From assembly GCF_025024155.1 (NCBI RefSeq), contig NW_026251775.1, positions 62,001 to 126,000 on the forward strand: a stretch of DNA of 64,000 bases, written 5' to 3'. Every line of letters begins with the position of its first letter. Within the stretch, counting starts at the first letter, position 1. Source of the DNA: Gamsiella multidivaricata. Lineage: Eukaryota; Mortierellomycota; Mortierellomycetes; Mortierellales; Mortierellaceae. The notes under the pieces were generated by a model, which saw only the letters and a program-made list of their open reading frames with translations, searched no databases and was not told the origin of the DNA. This document shows positions 48,127-58,258 of this stretch, in pieces. The translations under genes and the position numbers were made by a program.

Positions 48127-50959
48127 CGCTCGGGCGTTTATTGTCCTGGTAGAAGGATACGCTAGGGGATCCAGAGTGAATAGTTGTCGTCGCTGTCACA
48201 GGTATAAGTGTATACAAAGGTAATTGCTCAGACAGGATACAGAGACACTGTAAGCTACAAAGTGTAGGTTGTTTGGACAAGCGGACGAGGATTGTTGAAC
48301 CGGTTTTTGGGATCTCGGTCTGAAGAGAGACGATAGCAGGCGAGCAAAAGAAAAAAGGAGAGAGTCGCAGCAGAAAGAGAAAGAGCGAAATGAGACAAGA
48401 CACCGAAGGAAAGGAGTGAAAGAGAAGATAACTGTACAGAAAGACATCGTATGGAGCCTAGGTCGAACACGCTACGGATAGCTAGGTCGCCAGGATGGGG
48501 AACCAGGTGAAAACCGTATGTAAAAGCCATTTTTACGGAGACCAGGAAGGGACACACAGAACTGACAGATTCAAAAAAGGGCAAAGTGATATCGAGGGGG
48601 CACAGAAAAGGAGATAAAAATAGGAATGGGGAAGGAAGGGACGTATACAGACAGAAGAGGAATGGATAAGTATCGTTGGGGACAAAGCTCGCACCATCCT
48701 AGGAGGGTAGTGCTGGGGGGGAGGGGGGGGGGGGGGGAGCAGAGAACGATGGAGCCAATAACGGACCTTCTTTCCTGGACCCATTGTCTGGTTCTCACTA
48801 TGTGTAACTGCCGACGATGGCTACTCGGAAAATTTAGCCCATCCATTAAACTTAGGATTTAATGAGTTGTGAAGAGTGATCGTATTGATTCAGAACGTTA
48901 ACTGGTCGTAGGGGGCGATAGGCATGTAGAAGCAACGGTCGAGACAAGTGTTGAAATGAAAAGCGATCAGTTGGAGCGGACGGCGCTAGAAAGGACAGGG
49001 GTGTGTACCTACCATAAAAAAAAAAGCAGACATGTAGCGGCACAAAAATCTAGGAGGAAGTGCGAACCGGAGTTTAAGCTACATTCCTGGAATTCCACCA
49101 TACATGAGAACGCATCGCTGCCTAGCCGAGAATGGCTCGCCAACACCGTGCATAATAAGGTCATTCACGCTCTATCCACTGCCCAAAGAGCTTGCGCGCC
49201 ATGGCTCAAACGTAATGCACGTTGATCGCAGCACGTTTTAGGCACCACGCTAGTCTGAAGTTCGCGTGCAAATTTTTTTTTGCTTAGACACATCAACTAA
49301 ACACTTTCTCCTCCTTCGGTCATTGATAAAAGCATGGAAATGCGGTTTAGACGCGACTCGCATTATGAAGACATATATAGGAATGTTTGTGCGCTGCTGC
49401 AGGGCGGTGACCTCGAACGTATGAGCAGATCGCAGCCACGCCAGCCTGTGCTTTTGGAGACGTAGCGCGAAGGTCTCAGTTTTAAAAAATAGATGAATAT
49501 TGCATATCATTCTGTAGGCGACGAGCCTCTGAAAAGTAGAATCGACCTGGACGTTATTCAAGGAATGCTCACACGGCTTAGATGTCATGTTGTCTGTGAG
49601 ATTACAACATTTAGTTCGTATATAATGTGCTGAGTACTGAATGCTGAATTGCAATTAGGTAGTGCAGTCAGCGAGATCTTTATAGTTGTGCAGAAAGAAG
49701 CATTCCCTTTTTGGATGTATATCTCCTGTCATTCCTCACATACAAATGCCCATTACCTGCGATAAACGTACTCTCTAGTAGCTGGGGAAGGCTTTGTGCT
49801 GGTTACATGGCTGTGGCCATAATACTGAGGGGGAATGGTAACTATCACGAGAAAGTCAACCACGCGTACGCCTTTTTGTCTTTATTTATATCTGCTCGAT
49901 ATAAGAAATCAGAACGCATGGAAGCGCTTCGCCATCGACAAAAAGACCTCTTATGGCAAGTGGACCGGTCCATCATAAGCCCTTGTTGTCCACTTTCCCC
50001 CTTTTTCAACAATCCATTCTGTTGCTGGGAAGGCATGGACCAAAACAGTCTGGGCCCTGTGGCGACGGTTGTGGAACGTACTATTTCGTTAATCTTCTAT
50101 CCAGAAACACCATGCATTTTCGACTTCTGTTGGCTATATTTACATCTTACCAGCCAAACTTTGACCATTTTAGTTCATTTACCTGCTCTAAGCCAGCCTG
50201 AAGATAGTTGAATATAAAGCTGCCTGCCAATCCGGTCCCCCATTCTACATCTATCGAAGCTTTAAACGGGGCCTCACCAAACACAAAACACAACTCTCAT
50301 CATCTTGCGTTGGTGTATCTGGGGTCTCATGAATGTGTTGATCTTGAAGACCGTTTAATTCAGCTCAATGATCTATCTTCACGGCAAAATAAAGCATGCA
50401 ATTGCTTTCAGACGTCCCAAGCAGATGAAATTTGAAGTCTGTTCCGACTTTTTTTCAAAGGCCAAATTAGGGTATTTCTTACCAGGATAATGACCGAGAC
50501 TTCTATAGTGCTATGAATATCCATGGCTACCGCTGCAGTGAAAAGATGTCGATGCGTTAGATGAGACTGATCTAACGTGTAGCTGCTGGCGACCAGCGAT
50601 TGAGGACCTGGGGTCTCAGGGTGGCGTCGGTGTGGAAGGAAGATATCTAGCTTTGGTTTAGTTCAAAGCAATCGAGAACGTAGTGTTCATTGCAGCATGA
50701 GGTCTCAAATCGGGATGCACACAGCCTCACTTGAACCTAAAGATCATCATGCATACTCCTTGGCATTCGTCGCTCTACTCTGCCAGCTATCTTCTAATTC
50801 TGTGAAAGCAGAGCATAACGTCGGTAATAGCTAGAAATAAGAGGGAAAAAAAGTATAAAAGGAATTAGCCCTGACGAAGAAGCCATATAATTTCAACATT
50901 TACCATCTTAAATATCCACTTCAGCGCCTTTTCAGATACCCACAAGTCCATTCCCAACA
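48127..50959. other. Long intergenic region with weak ORFs
   Basis: A G-rich tract at 48715-48738 (G6, GA, G15) lies upstream of the membrane-protein gene. Two unsupported ORFs: 49654-49250 (minus, 134 codons) and 49711-50211 (plus, 166 codons); neither shows a domain. 50200-50950 has nothing I recognise apart from the leader of the next gene. Confidence 0.4.
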
Positions 50960-52012
50960 ATGAATGTCGCATCACGACGTCCATTCCCAAGAATGAATGT
51001 CGCATCGCGACGCGTTTTCAGTGAGAGGGAGTTGGAGTACTTTCTTATGAAGGATATCACTCCGGCCGCGAACATACCTCCCTCTGTCTCGCACGCTCTC
51101 CCAGCGTCCATTAAAAACATACCATCCGAGTATTCTGACTCGTCCACTCCAGGCTCGACAAGCACCACCTTCGCAAACAACTCATCCGGCAAAAACATAC
51201 AGAGTGCACCAGGGCAAACGATATACACCGCTTCCACCAGAGACCGCATATCCGCTGGCTTTCCTGCCACAACGTACGCAGCAGATTGTTCGCCCGCTGA
51301 GAGAGCGAACAATGACTTTCTTTCTTCTGGTCTTCTTCCTATAGCTCACTCGGCGACCAACATTTCCATTGCACACCCGACAACCACACTCTCCCACTTT
51401 GAAGCCGCTACTCCTTTAACAGAAATCTGCCCATTTAGCGGAGGTACGGCAGGAGAGACTCCTTCCCCTGATACCCTCGCCGAAGTCCTTTCAGTATACG
51501 AGGCACATCTTCCTCACTCTTATGATACGGCCATCTCGACAAGCGTCAACTACACAGGAGTCATGATACTCGCAGCTTTTGTCTCTGACCCTTATGATCT
51601 TTATGTCAAACCCTGTGCAGTCGACAACAACAGTTTCTCCAGACCGTCTGCCGAGGATGCGCGAACAGCTATAATGAGGCCAACTAGGGCAAGAGAGGAG
51701 ACAATCTCAACACCTGAGCCACCCAAGACCTCTGAGGCATTCCCTCCTATCCCTCCTACCAAGAAGATCCGGACAGCCAGACCGCCCGAGAGCCCTCCGG
51801 AGCCTCGGAAGGCAAAGTCCGAAAGAAACGACAGCGGCAGCAGCACTAATAAAGAGAAGTTCCAGTTTATCCAACCCAGCATCCCGGACGACTTCCAGAG
51901 AAAACTCACTGAACCTCGCAGACGGGGTCGTCCTCGCCTCCTCCGTATGCCTGTCGATACATCCGCATTAACATCGACACAACCAATATTATCACAGGCG
52001 CAGATACCATAG
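50960..52012 (+). CDS. Disordered hypothetical protein with AT-hook-like motif
   Basis: Intronless 350-codon ORF. The first 18 residues come from a tandem duplication: MNVASRRPFPR then MNVASRR, encoded by two 28-bp copies (about 50952-50979 and 50980-51007), so either Met could start. Composition is Ser/Thr/Pro/Ala-rich throughout. Near the C-terminus EPRRRGRPRLLRMP resembles an AT-hook (RGRP core with basic flanks), suggesting possible DNA binding in the nucleus. An acidic-basic segment (PPKTSEAFPPIPPTKKIR) precedes it. No family recognised. The long single ORF with even codon use favours a real gene. Confidence 0.5.
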   Translation: MNVASRRPFPRMNVASRRVFSERELEYFLMKDITPAANIPPSVSHALPASIKNIPSEYSDSSTPGSTSTTFANNSSGKNIQSAPGQTIYTASTRDRISAGFPATTYAADCSPAERANNDFLSSGLLPIAHSATNISIAHPTTTLSHFEAATPLTEICPFSGGTAGETPSPDTLAEVLSVYEAHLPHSYDTAISTSVNYTGVMILAAFVSDPYDLYVKPCAVDNNSFSRPSAEDARTAIMRPTRAREETISTPEPPKTSEAFPPIPPTKKIRTARPPESPPEPRKAKSERNDSGSSTNKEKFQFIQPSIPDDFQRKLTEPRRRGRPRLLRMPVDTSALTSTQPILSQAQIP

Positions 52013-52662
52013 TGTCAACAAGGGCCGTACTAACAGCGGTCGCGACAGCAGCCTTGCCTGCATGGTCTCACATGCAGTTCAGTCCAATCGCCGAGGAACC
52101 TCACACATTGGACCAGCCAGGAGCCGGATACAGTTTCTCTGTGCCATTCGTGTCACCGTCCCCCCATCAGGTCCTTTGCTATCTCCCTCTCGCCTTGGTA
52201 CTCCGAATTGACTACGTCGACTTACTTTGTCATCATCACTACTCTCGGCTGTCGCGGCTGATACCAATTCGCAGACTGTTGGCAAGAGGAATTGATGCAA
52301 CGGCGAGCAGGGTTTAAGTGGAGGCAGGCGAAGTATGTTGAGCACAGGAGGACGTATTTTTCAGATTATTTATCTGATACATCCCTGTCTGTGCGCGGTG
52401 GCACATGCGATGGATGTGAGCGACTCTTTCTGGGGAGGAAGCGGGCTACTTTGCCGATAGGGTGCTCTGCAATTGAAAGTGGGCAAGGCCAATCGGATGT
52501 GCAATAAAACTAAGCTGCAGAAGTGGCTTGACCCTGAACTGAATGTTAGCCGTTCGGAGCTCAACTTTAAAAAACATTCCCTCTCCTGTTCGTCTCTTTG
52601 TTCCTCTGTTCTTCTCCTTCACTTTACCCACAACCGCCTAATCGTTCCCTCCAGGACACACC
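52013..52662. other. Intergenic
   Basis: 3' side of the hypothetical gene and promoter of the methyltransferase. A 101-codon frame continues at 52012 in another frame (SHMQFSPIAEEPHTLDQPG), which might be a frame-shifted extension of the preceding protein, but I cannot show it. The 100 bases before 52663 are pyrimidine-rich. Confidence 0.4.
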
Positions 52663-54222
52663 ATGCCAGTTTCTGCCACCATACCCTCTATCCTCCCTGC
52701 CTCATCGCTGCTTCGACTCAAGTCGCTAGAGGACAGGATCACTTACAAATACTCACAGGACAGGATTGACCAAGGACTGGATCAAGACGGAAACGAGATC
52801 GAAGACCCAACGCTGCACCAGTTCCGGCAGGGCGAGAACCTGGCAGAATATCATGCCAACATGCAGTGGCTCCTGAGGTTGTTGGCCAAACTGGAAGGGG
52901 CTGCACCACCACAGGAGGACGACGATGAAGAGGAGCTGGACAACAACAGGGATGAAGGGGCGGACATGGGCTCTGTGGCTAAAAAGACAGCGGTCCGCAC
53001 GAAAGAGACCCCACAGGAGGCCGAGTACCGGTTACAGCATGAGATCCTCACAGAGCGGGTAGCATCCTGTTTGACTCATTTCTGTGGACGAGCTGCCTCT
53101 GGAGCGATGACTAGAACCTGGACCTACAAAACTACACCGCCGCAGTCGCTCCATATCCACGATCCAAGTTTTATTGGTGGCGATGTGGGCTTCAAGACCT
53201 TCGGATCTGCTTATCTGCTATCAAAGTAAGTGCCTGGACGAATCTTGAGCGAACAGTACAGGAGGTGAAACCTCAGGAGTAGGGGTGGCGCATCATCGAG
53301 ATGCATCCCCTGAAGGATCATCGTCTTCGTTTTTAAAAAATTCCTGATCTATTGACGAATGAACGCACTGCATGTTTGTATACATATGCTTGTGTACGTT
53401 TTTATTTTTGTACACAAATGGATAGACTAATTACGATCTTCTGTATCCAATGATAACAATTTCCTTAGGCACATTGTCCATGGCGATATACCCCAGCTCG
53501 AGCCATGGACCTCTTCATCTCCCTCTTCATTAGCCGCATCACTACCCCTTCCCAAGACCCTTGAGCTCGGGAGCGGAACAGGCCTCGTCGGATTTGCTGC
53601 GACGCTTGTCTCGAACCCGCAGGGACCCAGAGTGATTCTGTCCGACTACCACCCCAATGTGATCTCGACCCTTCGTCGTAATAGCTCGCTGAACCACCTC
53701 GATCTCAGATGCGACATTCGATTGCTCGACTGGCGTAATATCCTCCAGAGACGGAAGCGTCGTCAGAATGCCTGGCAGTACAACAGCGACACCAGCAATG
53801 GCAAGCAGCCCACAACAGAGTACGACAATGTCACCAAGACACCCTCTGCTGTCGAGGCAGACTCAGATCAGGAGATCTCAGAGCAGGATCGAATGGACTT
53901 GATCCTGGGCGCGGAGATCGTGTACGACCATGGCCACGCAGAATTAGTAGCACACGTTGTGGACGAGTATCTCAAGCGAGACCTGATCTCGGAGGACATC
54001 GCAATCCCCTTGGCCCGGCGACGACCTGCCTTCCACATCATGTTCCCGATCCGAAAAACCCATGCGGACGTGATTGCGGATTTCGATTTCTGGATGGATA
54101 AGATAGGTCTGGTCGACTGCCGGCAGGCTAAAGAATGGGGACGAGAGGATGGTGAGACGACGTTCCTGTACCATTGGCGGGAGTATGTCCGGAAGGAACA
54201 TCTTGATAGAAACGTAGCTTGA
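52663..54222 (+). CDS. Methyltransf_16 family protein-lysine methyltransferase
   Basis: SAM-dependent seven-beta-strand methyltransferase of the family that methylates lysines in elongation factors and chaperones (EFM2/EFM3, METTL21-like). Exons 52663-53225 and 53469-54222 join in phase to 438 residues. Motif I is LELGSGTGLVGFAA near 210; VILSDYHPNVISTLRRN binds the ribose (acidic Asp); GAEIVYDHGHAEL near 310 matches the (D/E)xxY post-motif of the family. The N-terminal half is a helical region with an acidic stretch (EDDDEEELD), and a Gln/Asn/Ser insert splits the catalytic fold near 265-295. The exact substrate cannot be told. Confidence 0.85.
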
Positions 54223-54310
54223 ACTCCTTCTTTGAGCTATTCTTTAGACCTTAGACACATAGAATATGTTTAAAAGTACAATACAAGTTTTTATTAACAG
54301 CTTCAGCAAT

Positions 54311-56103
54311 CTAAGCTACCATCAAAGGTGATGGTGTAGATGAAACGGCCGTCTGTGCGCCAACATCCCTTGCCTGCGTAGACAAATTTGATTTAAAAGA
54401 GGGACTGACTGGAGGCGCCGAAGATTCCAATCTTGGTGGTGTCTGTGTAGAGGAATCTGGGAGCGCAGTTGGTAGCGAGCGCTTGTCCTCAACAAAAACC
54501 ACCTCACGGTTCTGTGATCCACGAGCCCCATCATCTCGACCCTCTCCCTGAACGACAGCGACTGACGCTTGCTCCGGTACGCGCGCCACAGGTGAGGGGT
54601 TATAGAACTCATCCAGAATCGGATACATGAGCACATTCAGCTTTGAGGTGATGACAATCAAGTTATTGGTCGGTATCGTAAGCCAGTCAGCCTTCTCAAA
54701 CGTCAGGGGCTCCGATGCAATCACGACAATATCCTCTCGCCTATCCGCCTTGATCATTCGATAGTGTCCTGGTTTGTAGCTCTCGAACCGGGTGCCAGAA
54801 GAAAAATAAAGGCTGGCTGCCTCTAAAGTCCTGGAGCTGATGTACCGTGAGCAAACGACGCTGACACCATCTGTTACTGCAAAGTTCATCATCGAGGCCT
54901 CTGTGATTCCCGCAGCTTTGCCCCATGCGTTTAGCTTAGCGATCGTCTGGAGCATGGCCTCCTTGAGGTCGCGGTGGCAGAATGGTTCTGCCTGGTGTGG
55001 TGTCTTCAATTGGTTGAGAAAGACTGCGAACGCCCATTCAGAATCCGTATTGCCGTTCACTGTCAAGAAGATCTCGTCCCGCAATGACTCCTGCACTTTA
55101 CGTTTGATCTGGAGGGTGGAGACAAGGCGAAATGTCTGATTAGTCTGAAATCCTTTTCGTCCAGACAACCCGAATTACAGCCAAACAAACGATTCTTACT
55201 AAATGAAAGTCGGCAATATTTCCATTGTGCATAAACATCAGTCGTCCATATTGCCATGGATGGCCTATAGAGAACACAAGAAAAAAGCATGATTAAATAC
55301 TGATTCCTTCGCCAGCTATTCTTCGACTTCAATCGACCTGGCTTGCTTACAGTTACTCTCCGAGACGGATCCGGCTGTGGAGGCTCGTACGTGGGCAAAG
55401 ATTAGCGGGCTCTTGATCTTTTCAGCGAGTCGGATTAGGTTCATATTGTTCCATGCAGGGGTCACCGAGGTGAAGATGCATGGAGCGGCACCTAGCTCTG
55501 AATCGGGCTGTGACTCATACCATCCTAAAGACAATTTTCCAGGACAATAACGAATGTTAGCATGCACAGAAGCCAACAATTATCTCTGAGGAATGGATTT
55601 TTTTTTCATTCTTTATCCAAGAGGTCCAAGCTCAGTTTCAGGGGAAAGTGTTGGCGTCGTTGACTGAGAAGATCATTGTCCGAGTATAGCCCAATAGCAA
55701 TGGTGTCTTACCAACTCCAAATCCGTCGCCTAAAACAAGAGCAGGAAGAGGGGTCATAGATAATTGGGGAATGTTAGCTATGGTTGACGAAGCGACGAAC
55801 ACAAAAAGACAATTAGCATGGGCGTAGTTTGTGTGAGGGAGTGTGCCCTGTACCATTGATGGGTCGCCTTGTGTCGAGACGGAGCCTTGAGTCGAAGGAC
55901 TGGTTGATGATTGAGTGAGCTGGTTTGGTCAAGAGCTATGGAGAGATAGATGAAAGGAGAGGATGTAAAAGGTCAGCAAAGGATGTAAATACACGAGAAG
56001 CTACGAGTGTGTGCAATCGAAGTTGGTGTTTGGTGTTGATGTTGATATTTACATGGGCCAGCTGGATGGGCTGGTTGCCCTTGTAGAGGAGCATGCGACA
56101 CAT
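54311..56103 (-). CDS. DUG3: DUG3-like class II glutamine amidotransferase
   Basis: Subunit of the cytosolic Dug complex that starts glutathione degradation without gamma-glutamyl transpeptidase. Six exons (56103-56053, 55935-55854, 55729-55712, 55524-55351, 55264-55200, 55108-54311) close in phase to 395 residues. MCRMLLYKG places the nucleophile Cys at position 2, freed by Met removal. Then INQSFDSR, NGDGFGVGWY, PCIFTSVTPAWN, SPLIFAHVRAST, GRLMFMHNGNIADF and TDSEWAFAVFLNQL, all class II amidotransferase landmarks. Exon 3 is only 18 nt. The C-terminal 80 residues are Ser/Pro/Thr-rich and variable. Shares a 540-base promoter region with the next gene. Confidence 0.93.
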
Positions 56104-56643
56104 AGGCGGAGTATTGAAGCGAGTGGGAGTAGAGTAGTCCAGCTTGAAGGGTGTTGTTGAGAGAAGAAGAGGAAAAAAGAGGTGTGGAAGGGAAGTACAG
56201 CAGGGAAGGTGGAGAAAAGAAGGAGCAAAGGAGCACAAACAGGGTAAAAATGGTAAAAGTCCTTCGCTGCTGACGAGCGGCGAATGGGAAATGACGAATT
56301 ATGCGATTGCCCCTCCACACATCCAATTGGGCTAGATTGACATAAATAGAAAAGCACAGTCCTCGTATCCGAGTTGGTGGCGCTGGTTCCTGGATACCAA
56401 CTGATTGCCCCTGCATGCCTTTGTTCCCAGTGCGAGAGGACGCGGTGAATTTCACAAAAGAGGAATTTTTTTCCGACGGTCCAGACTCAGGTACGCACGA
56501 GGGGGGCAATTGGCACACGACCCCATTCTTTGCAGCGAGCTTTTTCCCCATCGCTTTTATTTCTAAAGTTAGCTTAAATCATCACACTCCTTCACTCCAT
56601 CCCATCATCCCATCATCCCCACTCCACCATCACTATTCCAGCC
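56104..56643. promoter_or_regulatory. Divergent promoter, DUG3 / dehydrogenase-like
   Basis: 540 bases between two divergent start codons. Short pyrimidine-rich leaders precede both. The last 70 bases before 56644 carry a catcc-type repeat (ccatcccatcatcccatcat). No clear TATA box. Confidence 0.45.
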
Positions 56644-58067
56644 ATGCCCTCCTGCGACACCCTTCGACCAACCATGCTCATTCTCGATGACCTGCCCCAG
56701 TCCTGCAAGGACGTCCTAGCTTCTGGTGGCATCCAGCTCGAGTTCCTCGATGCCCACAAGGCATCCTACGCCGAGATCCAACTTCGTATGAGCTACTGCA
56801 ACCTTATCGCCATCCGCACTCGCAAGACTGCCGAGATCATCTCCTACCTCCTTTCCTACTGGCCTACCTCGCGCCTTCATGCCATCGTCTGCTTTGAAGG
56901 AGGTGTCGCCTCGGCCCTGACTATTAGTCATGCAAGTATTCTCTTTCTCTCTTTAGCCTTAACACTGCCCTTATTTCAATTGCTAATCAAGTTTTATTTT
57001 TTATTTTTTCCACTTACACAGATTCCTATTCTGGCCCTTGACTCGACCCCTTCGCCCTATGCCGTCAGCGAGCTCTGTATCTCGCTCACTATCATCCTCT
57101 CTCGCCAACTCCTGACCCGCAATCGTCAGACTCACGCCGGCATCTGGAACAAGGATCACACCAACTGCCACGAGATTCGCAACAAAACCATCGGCATCCT
57201 CGGCCTTGAATCCAACCAAACCTGCGGTCATCAAACTGGTATCCTCGCCCAGGCCCTTGGCATGCGCGTCGTCGCCCACACTCCTCGCCTGCACATGATG
57301 ACCCACGGCCGTGCCACTAATGTCAAAGATCTGACCACGGTCGCTCAACAGGCCGATTTTATGGTCATCCTCGATGACCAGGACCTGCTCGAGAATCCGG
57401 CCTCAATTCAGGTGCGAAAGTCTCTGCAGGGACAGATCTTGATCCACACGAGTGTTGGTGATGATGACGGTCAGCGGACAAAAAAGTTCTTGAGCTGGCT
57501 CGAAAAAGCAGTGGCACCAGTCTCGGACCAGGAAGCACCGATTCAACTGGGTGGCGTTGCCATCGTGGTTCCCTCGAACGACTTTGATGAGGATGTTTCG
57601 GCGACGGATGGAGGGCAGACTCAGGAGCAGGTTCTGGAAGAAGAAATCAAGGATGAGGGATACTCGACAGAGGACTATGCGAGTTTCAAAACGGGACGGT
57701 ATGGTCGTGCCTCGAGCGCGGTTCAGAAAAGGCGGCTGGCTTGGAGGGATCAGCTGCGTCGCTTGGGCGTTGAAAATGTGGTCCTTGTCCCTCAGCATTG
57801 TAAGTCCATCGCATGCATGTGCTCACTTGGAGGGGTCTTTTTTATTTTATTTTTATCTTTGATGCACATATGCTAACGAACGTGCAATTGGGATAATATT
57901 TAGCATTGGGCACGATGGAGTCATACTTGGCCAACGCGGACAAGTTCGCGCACAAAATACTAGATTTGAGCAAGCAGATCATGGCCCAGAAGCGACCCAC
58001 AGCCGATCCGAATGTACCTCACTATCACTCGGAGCGACCCACCCGCATTTCTGGCATGGTCTGCTAA
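56644..58067 (+). CDS. D-3-phosphoglycerate dehydrogenase-like, catalytic motifs lost
   Basis: 2-hydroxyacid dehydrogenase fold. Exons 56644-56931, 57022-57799 and 57904-58067 close in phase to 409 residues. The first intron starts GCAAGT, a GC-AG intron; it is 90 bp and stop-free, so it could also be read through. Family landmarks: MLILDDLPQSCKDVL, NLIAIRTRKTAEII, LHAIVCFEGGVA, ILALDSTPSPYAVSELCISL and KTIGILGLE. The NAD-binding GxGxxG is replaced by GLESNQTCGH, the substrate Arg of the usual ARG segment is replaced in ILIHTSVGDDD, and I find no GAALDV-type acidic site or catalytic His. The C-terminal part has a long insertion (acidic, GQTQEQVLEEE). Probably a pseudoenzyme, perhaps CtBP-like in a regulatory role. 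Function unknown. Confidence 0.75.
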
Positions 58068-58258
58068 AAGATCCAGGCAGCGATTCCCCCTTCCCATTAT
58101 CAACGCGCTTTTTGCTGACTTCAGGCTAGCTCCTTGTAATGCCATGGTGACACGATACCGAGAAGAATAAAAGCCAGATACATACTCTACCGATATCCCA
58201 TAACACAATAGTTCTTATTACTTTTACTGCATTAAATATTATATACTTGTATGTTATT

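Noticed and set aside
48956..50211. ORFs of 89-166 codons
   Set aside because: No domain, overlapping frames, Cys/His/Ser-rich random-like composition.
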